Shown here: positions 46,035 through 54,848 of the stretch, piece by piece | Position numbering within the stretch: position 1 is the first letter of the stretch | Layout of the letters: the number at the start of each line of letters is the position of its first letter | Assembly (NCBI RefSeq): GCF_900473935.1 | Contig: NZ_UCNN01000030.1 | Span: 1 to 64,000 of the forward strand | Direction: 5' to 3' | Source of the DNA: Synechococcus sp. UW105 | GTDB taxonomy: Bacteria > Cyanobacteriota > Cyanobacteriia > PCC-6307 > Cyanobiaceae | Length of the DNA stretch: 64,000 bases | Notes under the pieces: model-generated | What the model was told of the DNA's origin: nothing | What the model saw: the letters and a program-made list of their open reading frames with translations, nothing else | The model's database searches: none | Translations under genes and position numbers: made by a program

Positions 46035-46937
46035 TCAGGCGAGCTTCTGCTTTTCCTCGATCATCCGGTGAATGATCGGAGTGAGGATCAATTCCATCGC
46101 AAAGCCCATCTTGCCGCCGTTCACCACGATGCTGGTGGGGCTCGACATGAAGGAGTCGTGAATCATGCTCAGCAGATAGCTGAAGTCAATTCCCCACTTC
46201 TCCCTTGCTCCCTTTCTGAAGTGAATGATCACGAAGCTCTCGTCAGGCGTCGGGATGTTCCTGCAGATAAAGGGATTTGAGGTGTCCACTGTCGGCACCC
46301 GCTGGAAGTTGATGTCGGTACGGCTGAACTGAGGACAGATGTGATTGATGTAATCAGGCATCCGGCGAAGGATCGTGTCAACGATCGCCTCAGCGGAGTA
46401 ACCACGCTCCGCATTGTCGCGATGGATTTTCTGAATCCACTCGAGGTTGGTGATTGGCACCACACCCACCAGTAGATCGGCAAGGCTGGAGACGTCATAG
46501 CCCTCGCCCTTCACGCCACCGTGGAGGCCTTCATAGAACAGCACATCGGTGCCGCCAGGTATGGCTTCCCAGGGTGTGAATTGGCCAGGTTCCAGATTCA
46601 CACCAAGACGAGCATTGTGCTCGGTGGCTTCTTCTGGGCTGTGCAGGTAGTAACGCTTTTGTCCACCACCGGTTTCGCCGTAGACACGGAACAGCTCTTC
46701 GAGCTTGTCAAAGAGGTTCGCTTCAGGTCCGAAGTGTGAGAAGTTCTCGCCTTTGGCCAGGGCATCAGCCATGGCCTTCTTCATTGGCATCCGCTCAAAG
46801 CGGTGGTAGCTGTCGCCTTCAACGACCGCAGGAGTGATGTTCTCGCGGGCGAAAATGTGCTCGAAAGCCCTTTTTACGGTGCTGGTTCCGGCACCGGACG
46901 AACCTGTAACGGCGACAACGGGGTGGCGCTTCGACAT
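46035..46937 (-). CDS. prk: Phosphoribulokinase
   Basis: 300 residues. It phosphorylates ribulose 5-phosphate to RuBP, the acceptor for Rubisco. P-loop AVTGSSGAGTSTVKRAF near residue 9, then EGDSYHRFERMPMKKAM and FYEGLHGG. This bacterial-type form is shorter than typical cyanobacterial class II PRK and lacks an evident Cys pair near the P-loop, so CP12/thioredoxin control may not apply. Confidence 0.93.
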   Translation of the reverse strand: MSKRHPVVAVTGSSGAGTSTVKRAFEHIFARENITPAVVEGDSYHRFERMPMKKAMADALAKGENFSHFGPEANLFDKLEELFRVYGETGGGQKRYYLHSPEEATEHNARLGVNLEPGQFTPWEAIPGGTDVLFYEGLHGGVKGEGYDVSSLADLLVGVVPITNLEWIQKIHRDNAERGYSAEAIVDTILRRMPDYINHICPQFSRTDINFQRVPTVDTSNPFICRNIPTPDESFVIIHFRKGAREKWGIDFSYLLSMIHDSFMSSPTSIVVNGGKMGFAMELILTPIIHRMIEEKQKLA

Positions 46938-47020
46938 CGATGCAGGAGGACTGGGCCTCGAGAGTTTGGCAGGTCATCGGGCCTTTGCGCTCGAAGCGTG
47001 GCCGGCATCTGCAATGGTCG

Positions 47021-48100
47021 TTACCGATCCAGAGCCTTCAGAAGCTCGGAGCCCATGGCTTGACAGCCCACGGCCGTGCAACCATCCGCCATCAGATCAC
47101 CGGTACGGAAGCCGCTGGCGAGCACCCGGTCGACAGCCTGTTCCAGATCAGCGGCGGCCTCTGCTTCCTTCAGGCCGATCCGCAGCATCATCGCCGCCGA
47201 GAGCACCATCGCCATCGGGTTGGCCTTGTCTTGCCCAGCGATGTCCGGTGCGGATCCATGCACAGGTTCGAATAGTCCTGGCCCCTCAGCGCCAAGCGAA
47301 GCGGAAGGCAGCATGCCAATCGAGCCCGTGAGCATGGCCGCTTCATCACTGAGGATGTCGCCAAAAAGGTTGCCGGTAAGAAGCACATCAAATTGGCGCG
47401 GCGCGCGCACCAGCTGCATGGCGGCATTGTCCACATACATGTGAGACACCGCCACGCTGGAGTACTCAGGGGCCATGGCGTCAACGCGATCGCGCCAGAG
47501 TTGGCTCACATCGAGCACGTTGGCCTTATCGACTGAGCAGAGTTCTCCCCGACGTTCTTTGGCTAGATCAAAGGCCACCTTGGCAATCCGATCCACTTCG
47601 GAGCTGGAGTAGGTCATGGTGTTGAAGCCGCGTTCCTCGCCATCGGCCTCGACGCGCCCTTTGGGCTGGCCGAAATAGATCCCTCCGGTGAGTTCACGCA
47701 CCACCATCAGATCCACTCCTTCGATCACCTCAGGCCTGAGGCTGCTCGCATCGATGAGGGCGGGAACGATCTTGACCGGTCGAAGGTTGGCGAACAGTTT
47801 CATGCCAGCGCGAAGGCCTAGAAGGCCTGTCTCGGGTCGCTTATTGCGTGGCAAGTTGTCGAAACGCGGACTCCCGATCGCGGCTAACAGCACCGCATTT
47901 GAAGAGCGGCAGGCTGCAAGTGTTGATTCAGGCAGTGGGTCGCCGGTGGCATCGATGGCCGCGCCGCCGATGGGCTGATATTCAAAGCTGAGTTTGAATC
48001 CGTGCCGCTGGCTGACCTCCTCCAGCAGGTTTTGCGCCACCGAGGTGATTTCAGGTCCGATCCCATCACCGGGCAGCAGAACGACGCGATGCTGACGCAT
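47021..48100 (-). CDS. leuB: 3-isopropylmalate dehydrogenase
   Basis: 359 residues. It oxidises and decarboxylates 3-isopropylmalate in leucine synthesis. [11 protein letters not shown] at the N-terminus, [16 protein letters not shown] in the middle and [20 protein letters not shown] are the beta-decarboxylating dehydrogenase signatures. Together with lpxD and proB it lies in one minus-strand run (34 bases after lpxD). Confidence 0.97.
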   Translation of the reverse strand: MRQHRVVLLPGDGIGPEITSVAQNLLEEVSQRHGFKLSFEYQPIGGAAIDATGDPLPESTLAACRSSNAVLLAAIGSPRFDNLPRNKRPETGLLGLRAGMKLFANLRPVKIVPALIDASSLRPEVIEGVDLMVVRELTGGIYFGQPKGRVEADGEERGFNTMTYSSSEVDRIAKVAFDLAKERRGELCSVDKANVLDVSQLWRDRVDAMAPEYSSVAVSHMYVDNAAMQLVRAPRQFDVLLTGNLFGDILSDEAAMLTGSIGMLPSASLGAEGPGLFEPVHGSAPDIAGQDKANPMAMVLSAAMMLRIGLKEAEAAADLEQAVDRVLASGFRTGDLMADGCTAVGCQAMGSELLKALDR

Positions 48101-48134
48101 GGAATCTCAGGAGCAGCAGGGGCAGGCTGTGAGG

Positions 48135-49205
48135 TTACTGAGGGGGCTGGGTTCCGCCCTTCAGCACAGTGATTTCCTTTTTCAATTCTCGAAGCTGCTT
48201 GGTGAGTTCGGGAAGTTTGGAGAAGGCCGCTGAGCATCGCAGCCAGAGGCGGTTGGAGATGGCTGGATATCCACTCACCACTTCACCTGCGGCGACTTCG
48301 CCATGAATCCCGCTCTTGGAGCTTGCAATCGCGCGGTCTCCGATCTCTGCACGGTTCGCGACCCCCACTTGTCCCGCCAGGATCACGCCGTTGCCCAGAT
48401 GTGCGCCGCCGGCAATGCCGACCTGGGAGGCCAGGGCACATCCCTTGCCGGTTTGAACGCCATGGCCAATCTGGACCAGATTGTCGATCTTGGTGCCTGC
48501 TCCGATGCGGGTTTCGCCGACGGAAGGTCGATCAATGGTGCTACCGCAGCCAACCTCAACCTCTTCCTCAAGCACAACAAGGCCTGTTTGCGGCATCTTG
48601 CGCCAGCCAACGGCGGTGGGCACAAATCCAAACCCCTCAGAACCAACCACCGCGGTGGAGTGCACCACACAGCGTGGATGCAGTCGCGTGCCCGGGTGCA
48701 GAACAGCATTGGCATGAACCACACAGTGCTCGGCAATGACCACGTCCGGATAAATCACAACCCCTGGGTGCAAAACAGTGTGGGCTCCGATCCGGCTGCC
48801 GTCCGCGATGCAGACATGCGGACCGATTGTGACCCCAGCACCAAGTTCGACTCGGTCGCCAATCACAGCGCTGGGATGGATACCGGCGATGCTGGGCGGT
48901 GAGGGGTGGAGGCTTTCAAGGGTTTCGGCAAAGGCGAGGCGTGGGTCTCTCAGCACGGCCCAGGCGATGCCGCGTTGATCGGCCAGTTGCTTCAGATCCT
49001 CTTGGTCTGGAAGCAACACCGCGCCGACGCCACTGGTTTCCAGATCTGTCGCCAGTGCACTGCCTTTCTCGAGAAAACTGATCTGATCTGCACACGCTTT
49101 CTCAAGGGATGCTGCGCCTCTCAACTCGGGGTCTGAGGCAAGTTGATGGGCCTGCAGGCCTGCATCTCCCTGTTGCAGGTTGGCGATCAACTGGCTGAAA
49201 CGCAT
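48135..49205 (-). CDS. lpxD: UDP-3-O-acylglucosamine N-acyltransferase
   Basis: 356 residues. The C-terminal left-handed beta-helix has hexapeptide repeats such as [19 protein letters not shown] and [18 protein letters not shown]. It adds the N-linked acyl chain in lipid A synthesis. The N-terminal part holds the uridine-binding domain. It begins 3 bases after the proB gene. Confidence 0.95.
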   Translation of the reverse strand: MRFSQLIANLQQGDAGLQAHQLASDPELRGAASLEKACADQISFLEKGSALATDLETSGVGAVLLPDQEDLKQLADQRGIAWAVLRDPRLAFAETLESLHPSPPSIAGIHPSAVIGDRVELGAGVTIGPHVCIADGSRIGAHTVLHPGVVIYPDVVIAEHCVVHANAVLHPGTRLHPRCVVHSTAVVGSEGFGFVPTAVGWRKMPQTGLVVLEEEVEVGCGSTIDRPSVGETRIGAGTKIDNLVQIGHGVQTGKGCALASQVGIAGGAHLGNGVILAGQVGVANRAEIGDRAIASSKSGIHGEVAAGEVVSGYPAISNRLWLRCSAAFSKLPELTKQLRELKKEITVLKGGTQPPQ

Positions 49206-49208
49206 GGG

Positions 49209-50333
49209 TCAGGTCTCCTGCGGCTGGATCGTAGGCGGAGGGATCATCACGAGTGCATCGCGATGCACCACGACAGGTGATCCCTCCTCGCCGGCCCGGA
49301 CGCGGGGGGATTCTTCGCGGAGTGCACGATCGAGGGCTTCACTGCTCATGGAACTCAGACCTCTTGCCACTTCCACTCCCTTGGGATCGAGCATCCGGAT
49401 CGGTTGATTGGCACCGAATTGGCCTTCCACGCCCTTCACTCCTACGAGCAGCAGTGAAGCGCCGCGATATTGCAGAGCCTGGCAAGCGCCGGCATCCAGT
49501 TGCAGGCTTCCCAGCGGCTGGAGTGCATGGGCCAACCAGCTCTTGCGGTTGCCGAGCGGTTCGGGGTGGGGGTGAAACACGGTGCCTCCACGACCGCCGG
49601 CCAACAGTTTTTCGAGAACCATGGGCTGGCGACCATCGGCGAGGTGCACGCTGATGCCGCTGGCTGTGGCGATCCTGGCCGCCGCCAGCTTGGTGGTCAT
49701 GCCGCCAGTGCCCCAGCGACCACCATCACCTGCCCCTTCTTCGAGGGCAGCCAGTTCGGCGGGATCGCGCACGTCTGTGATCGGTTTGGCTGTGGCATCG
49801 ATGCGGGGGTCCGCTGAATAAAGACGATCAACGTCTGTGAGCAGGATCAGTTCATCCGCCCCGACCGCAGCGGCGACAAGGGCCGAGAGGGTGTCGTTAT
49901 CGCCGAAACGCAGTTCTGCCGCGGAGACGGTGTCGTTTTCGTTGACGATCGGCAGAACGTTCCAATCGAGGAGTTGATGCAAGGTGGCTGAAGCACTGTG
50001 GTAGCTGCGTCTGTCAGCCAGATCGGATCGGGTTAACAACACCTGGGCGACCGCATGGCCATGGCTGGCCATGGCCTGTTCATAGAGCCCCATGAGATGC
50101 CCCTGGCCGATGGCTGCCGCCGCTTGGAGGGCTACGACTCGATCAGGTCTCTGGTCGAGGCCAAGGCGACGACAGCCAAGTCCGACGGCACCGCTGCTGA
50201 CCAGCAGAACGCGATCACCTCTGGCCAGACTGGTGGCTAGTGCACCTGTGAGGTGCTGGATCATAGCGGCGGTGGTCTGACCGTTCTGACCGCGGAGCAG
50301 GCTCGTGCCCACTTTCACCACCCGCAGCGTCAT
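49209..50333 (-). CDS. proB: Glutamate 5-kinase
   Basis: 374 residues. It phosphorylates glutamate, first step of proline synthesis. VVKVGTSLLRG binds the substrate, LLVSSGAVGLGCRRLGL and NENDTVSAAELRFGDND belong to the amino-acid kinase domain, and a C-terminal PUA domain (about 280-370) is present. Its start overlaps the yqeG stop by 4 bases. Confidence 0.96.
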   Translation of the reverse strand: MTLRVVKVGTSLLRGQNGQTTAAMIQHLTGALATSLARGDRVLLVSSGAVGLGCRRLGLDQRPDRVVALQAAAAIGQGHLMGLYEQAMASHGHAVAQVLLTRSDLADRRSYHSASATLHQLLDWNVLPIVNENDTVSAAELRFGDNDTLSALVAAAVGADELILLTDVDRLYSADPRIDATAKPITDVRDPAELAALEEGAGDGGRWGTGGMTTKLAAARIATASGISVHLADGRQPMVLEKLLAGGRGGTVFHPHPEPLGNRKSWLAHALQPLGSLQLDAGACQALQYRGASLLLVGVKGVEGQFGANQPIRMLDPKGVEVARGLSSMSSEALDRALREESPRVRAGEEGSPVVVHRDALVMIPPPTIQPQET

Positions 50334-50842
50334 CGACGTCCGACCCCCAGCAGGCGGACCAACCCCCGTTCGATTCGCTGCACCCGGTCATGGGGGCAGG
50401 GCGTTCCATCCGCTTTGAGGGGCTTCACCAGCACGGTGTACAAGCCCAAGCGATTCCCGGCAAGCACGTCTGTGAATAGCCGATCTCCGACAATCGCTAG
50501 TTCGTTTGGTTGCACTTGTAGATCCCTGAGCACCCTGCGCAGAGCAGCACGTCGAGGTTTGGCAGCACCGGAAGTGAAGCTCACCCCCAACTGCTCAGCG
50601 ACTGCCCCAATCCGCTGACGGGAAGGGTTATTGCTGAAGAGATGAAGGTGCAGATGCTTCTGGGCTGCTGCGGCCCAGGCTTTGACCGCATCCGGAAGAC
50701 GGACGTCATGCCCAGGCAAAAGCGTCCGATCGACATCGAGCAACAACGAGGTAATCCCCCGATTGAGAAGGTGCTCAAGCGGTAGTTGGACCACTGTTAG
50801 GCCAGGATCCCAGTCGGGCTGAAGCCAAAGGCGGCGCATCAC
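50330..50842 (-). CDS. YqeG-family HAD-IIIA phosphatase
   Basis: 170 residues. The HAD core shows LLDVDRTLLPGHDVRL (catalytic Asp pair) near residue 38, then FSNNPSRQRIG and VGDRLFTDVLAGN. The family is found widely in Gram-positives and cyanobacteria; its substrate is not settled, and a phosphatidylglycerophosphate phosphatase role has been proposed for plant relatives. Overlaps neighbouring genes on both sides by 4 bases. Confidence 0.85.
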   Translation of the reverse strand: MMRRLWLQPDWDPGLTVVQLPLEHLLNRGITSLLLDVDRTLLPGHDVRLPDAVKAWAAAAQKHLHLHLFSNNPSRQRIGAVAEQLGVSFTSGAAKPRRAALRRVLRDLQVQPNELAIVGDRLFTDVLAGNRLGLYTVLVKPLKADGTPCPHDRVQRIERGLVRLLGVGRR

Positions 50843-51384
50843 TCCGGCAGCTCACGTTCTTCCAGTTCAGCCTCGATCCGAGGCTGTATGCGATCGAAGT
50901 CAGCACCTTCTACCAACACAGCTCCGGCCTCATCCATCCGTGCAACGACAAAGAAGGGATCCAGGGGGATATAGAGGCCATACTCCTGCTCCTCAACAAG
51001 GAAACTCACCAACAATTCGTAGGTTTCGGCATCATCCTCTTCGCCATCGTCGTCCTCCAGGTCTTCGGGTTCGGGTTCGTCTAGTTCGCCACTGACGGTG
51101 AGGGTGACGGCGGAACGCACCAAAGTGAGGTCATGTTCCTGCAGCACCACATCCGCCACTGAAAGAATGGGTTCGCTATCGCTGATGGCATCGATCAGTT
51201 CGGGGTCGCTTCCGTCTTTGAGGCGGAAGAGGCAAACGGGTGTGTCGACAGGGGTAAGCAGGGCGTAGTCGCTTCCGTCAAGGGGGATCAGCTGTTCCAG
51301 GAAACAGAGAAGATCTCTGCCTGAGCTGTCTTTCACCAGGACGGTGGGCACTTCTCCGCTATTGCCGGGGCCGCTGGCGGTCAT
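50839..51384 (-). CDS. DUF3727 protein
   Basis: 181 residues, very acidic. An N-terminal part resembles DUF1292/DUF3727 (TVLVKDSSGRDLLCFLEQLI). A central linker is rich in Glu and Asp (about 98-120), followed by LLVSFLVEEQEYGLYIPLDP. The family is restricted to cyanobacteria and plastids and its function is unknown. It lies in a tight operon between ruvX and yqeG. Confidence 0.8.
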   Translation of the reverse strand: MTASGPGNSGEVPTVLVKDSSGRDLLCFLEQLIPLDGSDYALLTPVDTPVCLFRLKDGSDPELIDAISDSEPILSVADVVLQEHDLTLVRSAVTLTVSGELDEPEPEDLEDDDGEEDDAETYELLVSFLVEEQEYGLYIPLDPFFVVARMDEAGAVLVEGADFDRIQPRIEAELEERELPE

Positions 51385-51404
51385 GGAACTGGAGGTCGGT
51401 TTCT

Positions 51405-51890
51405 TCAGGATCCAGCATCGTCGGTCCCCATGCCATGCCGGGGGGCCGAAGCCTTGACCGGTTCTGGCTCGGGGCCTTCACGTAACCACTGCTCCAGCAG
51501 GAGGCTTGCCGCCTCACTATCCAGTCGACCACTCCGATCTCCATGCAGATTGCGCTGCTCAGCGGCGGCCCAGCTGCTGCTGTGTTCATTCACCCAAGCA
51601 ATTGGCAGGGCGAGCGCCTCAGCCAGGCGTCTGCCATAGCGTTCGCAATGCTTTGCCTGCTCGGTTGGATGGCCCCGCTGGTCCAGCGGTAGCCCCACGA
51701 CTAATGCATCGACTCGGCGCTCTGCGCACAGGGGCCTGATGGTCTTGAGGTCTTGGTCGAAAGGACCACGACGGATGGCCTGCAGCGGACGCACGCTGAT
51801 CCCGAGTGGATCGCATCCCGCCAAGCCGATGCGTCGACGGCCAACATCGAGGCAGAGAACGGACCGCGGAACTGGAGCAGGCAATGCCAT
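51405..51890 (-). CDS. ruvX: Putative pre-16S rRNA nuclease / Holliday junction resolvase YqgF
   Basis: 161 residues from ATG 51890 (MALPAPVPRSVLCLDVGRRR). RNase H-like motifs are LDVGRRRIGLAGCDPLG (first Asp), ALVVGLPLDQRG, and VNEHSSS followed by DSEAASLLLEQWL (last acidic residue). In bacteria YqgF finishes 16S rRNA 5' processing. Starts 13 bases after the upstream GNAT-like gene. Confidence 0.93.
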   Translation of the reverse strand: MALPAPVPRSVLCLDVGRRRIGLAGCDPLGISVRPLQAIRRGPFDQDLKTIRPLCAERRVDALVVGLPLDQRGHPTEQAKHCERYGRRLAEALALPIAWVNEHSSSWAAAEQRNLHGDRSGRLDSEAASLLLEQWLREGPEPEPVKASAPRHGMGTDDAGS

Positions 51891-51903
51891 CGCGTTGCTG
51901 GCC

Positions 51904-52956
51904 TCACTCAACCCTGGCGGACGAAGGCGTGGGCAGTGGGGGCCTTTGCGGCTGTAGACGACCCAGCATTGACTCGAGCGGTCGCGTGGCCTGCAACCTG
52001 CGAGGAGAGGCCTGTCGGCGCCAGAGACTCCGACCGAGAAGAAGTCCATTATCGAGCTGTTGCCAGCCGAGAGCGTTGATTCGTTCCTTCGCGGTGGTGT
52101 CTTCGCTGTTGCAGATGAGCGTGGCCTGTGGATGATCCTTGGCGACGGTCGCGAGCATGAACGCCAGACCCTGATCAAGACGTTCATCCCAGGCGGGTTC
52201 GCGAAGCAGTTCGAGCACCAAAGCTTCGTCGCAGCGTTGCTGGCGCACGAGAGCTGCGATGGCCACTGCGCGACTGGATCCGCTGGTCTCTTCTGAGGCT
52301 GAAAGCAGAATGCCGGTGCCCGGACCCCGCTGATCCAGCAGATCCTCGGGGCGGCGATCCACGATCTGGCGTTGATGGCTGGTCGTGGAGGCTTGATCCA
52401 GTGGCCAGACCAGCGATGCGCTCCTCCGATCGATCGCGACCCAGCGGCTGACATCGGGCCAGGCTGTTGGATCGTGATCTGATGGGGTTGCTGGTGAACG
52501 CCAGCGGCAGAAACTTCGGATCGGCTGGAAGCCGAGCTCCCTCAGCACCGCCAGCAGAATGGAGTCAGTCTCATTGCAGCGAAGGATCCAGCTGCGGGAA
52601 CGCGTGTGAGCTCCCAGAAGAGCCAGCTTGATCAGTTCCCTGATGATTTGCCCCTGGCTGTGCTCGGTGGGAGACGTGAGCTGCTGTAGTTCAAGCCTCC
52701 AGCAGCTGCCTTCGCGGTTGTGGGGCCTGATCACCAAAAGCGAGCGGATTTGCTCGTGCTCACTGGCAACCAGGGCAAGCGGTTGCCTGCTGATCAGAAC
52801 CCCAGGTAGGAGGCTTTCGGCTCTGCTGATCCAGCCACGAAACAAACAGGTCTGAAGTCTTGGCAGAAGAGCGGCCTGATCTGTGGCCTGGAGCCAGGAC
52901 AGATGGGTCGCTTTCAGTGGCTCAACTTTCAGTGAGCTGCTGGACGACTCCACCAC
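51904..52956 (-). CDS. GNAT-like protein, cyanobacterial conserved
   Basis: 350 residues from a GTG at 52956. The N-terminal half shows a GNAT-like pattern (LALVASEHEQIRSLLVIRPH, then VLRELGFQPIRSFCRWR). A second similar unit ends INALGWQQLDNGLLLGRSLW. Two acetyltransferase-like halves are plausible. The acyl-CoA loop is not clearly conserved, so enzyme activity is uncertain. Confidence 0.6.
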   Translation of the reverse strand: MVESSSSSLKVEPLKATHLSWLQATDQAALLPRLQTCLFRGWISRAESLLPGVLISRQPLALVASEHEQIRSLLVIRPHNREGSCWRLELQQLTSPTEHSQGQIIRELIKLALLGAHTRSRSWILRCNETDSILLAVLRELGFQPIRSFCRWRSPATPSDHDPTAWPDVSRWVAIDRRSASLVWPLDQASTTSHQRQIVDRRPEDLLDQRGPGTGILLSASEETSGSSRAVAIAALVRQQRCDEALVLELLREPAWDERLDQGLAFMLATVAKDHPQATLICNSEDTTAKERINALGWQQLDNGLLLGRSLWRRQASPRRLQATRPLESMLGRLQPQRPPLPTPSSARVE

Positions 52957-53009
52957 CTCGCATCCTCAGGGCGTGTTCACAATGTATCCCGCGTTTCCGG
53001 GTGAGTGCG

Positions 53010-54179
53010 TCATCCTCCGGCTCGTACCAGCACCAGCGGGGTGCGTTCGTTGGCATTGCCTGCAGGATTCGGACGTAGGGCGCGATGAAGCAGGGCTTCG
53101 TCGCAGCCATGGCTCGATGCCAGCACTTTCACTCGGCCAAGATCATTGACGTCGACAATGGCGACGGCCACGCCGAGGGCATCGGCCGCCTCCTGGCACA
53201 ACTGTTGCGGACGAGATGGACCGAGAACGATCGTCTGGTCATAAGGCGGTGTTGTGCCGGTGACGTCATCGATCAGTCGGGCCTGGGAGCCGGCTAGGCG
53301 ATAGAAGCCACCCGGACTACCAATCAACTTGAGGCCAAAACCGAGAACCCAAGCGACGAGTACGCGGGTCGGTCCGACCTGGTCGATCAAGGTCTGCAGG
53401 CCACAAGCAGTGGCCAGGCTGCTGGTCGGGTGGAATGTTCTGCAGAGAAGTCGTGATAACCAGCTCGGTTGAAGATTGGCTGGGTGCGCATAGCGACCCT
53501 GAATCACCGCAACGGGTGTTTCCCCGATCGTGAGCACATCACCGGGTTGAATCAGCCCGCCTGCGTAGGTGCGCATCACGGCAACGGTGTCATCGAGCGG
53601 TCCCAGCAGATGGGTCCGTATCGGCAGTACGGCACAGTCATCGCCGCGATTGAACAGTGCCTTTTCGGGCTTGAGCGGGGTGGGTCGTTTCATCGGCACC
53701 ACAACGCCCTGTCGGCGTTGCAAACGCCCGAAGGGGCCATAGTTCACCCAATGCACCTCGGCCCAAAGGGTGTCGACATCCTCTGCGGCGTTCACCCCGC
53801 CCCCAGACAGGATGCTGATCTCAACCTTTACACGGGTGCTTTTGTGCCCTTTCACGATGTATGCAGCCCAGTAGCCGTCGTTGCGTGATGCCTCGTCTGG
53901 GTGATGGGGGGTGATTTTGGTTTGAATGCTCAGCGAACCCAGGTCGCATTGCCCCAAGAGCGTTGACTTCACGTCAATCTCAGGAACAAAGACCTCCATG
54001 CGTGCATGGGGGTTATTGATGTCGAGCCATCCCTCCACGAGCAAGTCATTGCCCTGTGGTGAGACCGACCAGTCACGGGGAACGAGTTGAAGTGGAGAGG
54101 CTGGTCTCAGTCGATGGCGTGACTCCAGCCAGATCACGCTCAGACCCAGGAGAAGAAGGATCAGGAGCAGGACTGACAT
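53010..54179 (-). CDS. Membrane-anchored CofE-like (F420-0:gamma-glutamyl ligase) protein
   Basis: 389 residues. An N-terminal membrane anchor (about 2-17) is followed by a beta-rich domain of about 140 residues (LLVEGWLDINNPHARMEVFV looks LEA/Ig-like). The remainder is CofE-like: AVMRTYAGGLIQPGDVLTIG, then IDDVTGTTPPYDQTIVLGPS. CofE ligates glutamates to F420-0; here the fusion to a membrane-anchored domain is unlike the standard enzyme, so the substrate may differ. It ends 54 bases before the GNAT-like gene. Confidence 0.7.
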   Translation of the reverse strand: MSVLLLILLLLGLSVIWLESRHRLRPASPLQLVPRDWSVSPQGNDLLVEGWLDINNPHARMEVFVPEIDVKSTLLGQCDLGSLSIQTKITPHHPDEASRNDGYWAAYIVKGHKSTRVKVEISILSGGGVNAAEDVDTLWAEVHWVNYGPFGRLQRRQGVVVPMKRPTPLKPEKALFNRGDDCAVLPIRTHLLGPLDDTVAVMRTYAGGLIQPGDVLTIGETPVAVIQGRYAHPANLQPSWLSRLLCRTFHPTSSLATACGLQTLIDQVGPTRVLVAWVLGFGLKLIGSPGGFYRLAGSQARLIDDVTGTTPPYDQTIVLGPSRPQQLCQEAADALGVAVAIVDVNDLGRVKVLASSHGCDEALLHRALRPNPAGNANERTPLVLVRAGG

Positions 54180-54241
54180 GCGTAAATCGACCGAGGGCCG
54201 GAAGGATCAGCCGCGCAGCGTAAGCGCTTTCCGATCAGGCT

Positions 54242-54778
54242 TCAGCGGGTCTGCACTTCCGTGTTGACCTCGTTGAAACTCAGACTGGTGCTGACCCCTT
54301 GCGGAGCAGCGATCCCTGTTGCTTTGCTGATCGCTGCATTGATCGATCCCAGAGGCACTTGCCCCTCCTCATCAAGGAGAATGTTGCCGTTGCCGTCGAC
54401 AATGACCACTTGGGGGATGCGCCCGTGCCAATAGCTGGCAGGGTCGGCAGCGCCCATCGCTTCACGTCCCTGAAGTGGATCTGTGGTGAGTGGCATGAGA
54501 TCCACCGCATTTCCCCAGAGGCGTTGTAACTCAGAAACGACGGGGGCGAAGGCTTTGCTCGTGCTGCTGTCGTCGAGATAGAAGATGAGCACGCTGGTTC
54601 TACCAGCTGCTTGGGACTCACTCAAACTTGTCGCTGGTGGCACCAAGGATCCGTTGCCGGCGTAAAGGGCGTAGATGTTGCCGTCGTAGCTGTCGCTGTT
54701 CAGGCTTGCCATCGCGGGTGCCCCCAACGCTGTGATGGCGATTACAAGGCCCAAGAGCGAAGACAGCAAACGTGCCAT
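54242..54778 (-). CDS. Exported thioredoxin-fold protein without active-site cysteines
   Basis: 178 residues with a signal peptide cleaved near APAMAS. A thioredoxin-like domain (about 55-150) shows TSVLIFYLDDSSTSKAFAPV where CxxC would be, and the cis-Pro segment GRIPQVVIVDGNGNI. No Cys occurs in the protein, so it cannot act as a disulfide oxidoreductase. It may be a lumenal structural or chaperone-like protein. Confidence 0.7.
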   Translation of the reverse strand: MARLLSSLLGLVIAITALGAPAMASLNSDSYDGNIYALYAGNGSLVPPATSLSESQAAGRTSVLIFYLDDSSTSKAFAPVVSELQRLWGNAVDLMPLTTDPLQGREAMGAADPASYWHGRIPQVVIVDGNGNILLDEEGQVPLGSINAAISKATGIAAPQGVSTSLSFNEVNTEVQTR

Positions 54779-54848
54779 GGAGCGTTGCAGGAAACGAGCA
54801 TTCTGCAGCCAGCTGCTCGACCCTGGCTACTGCAAAACGATGTGTTGA

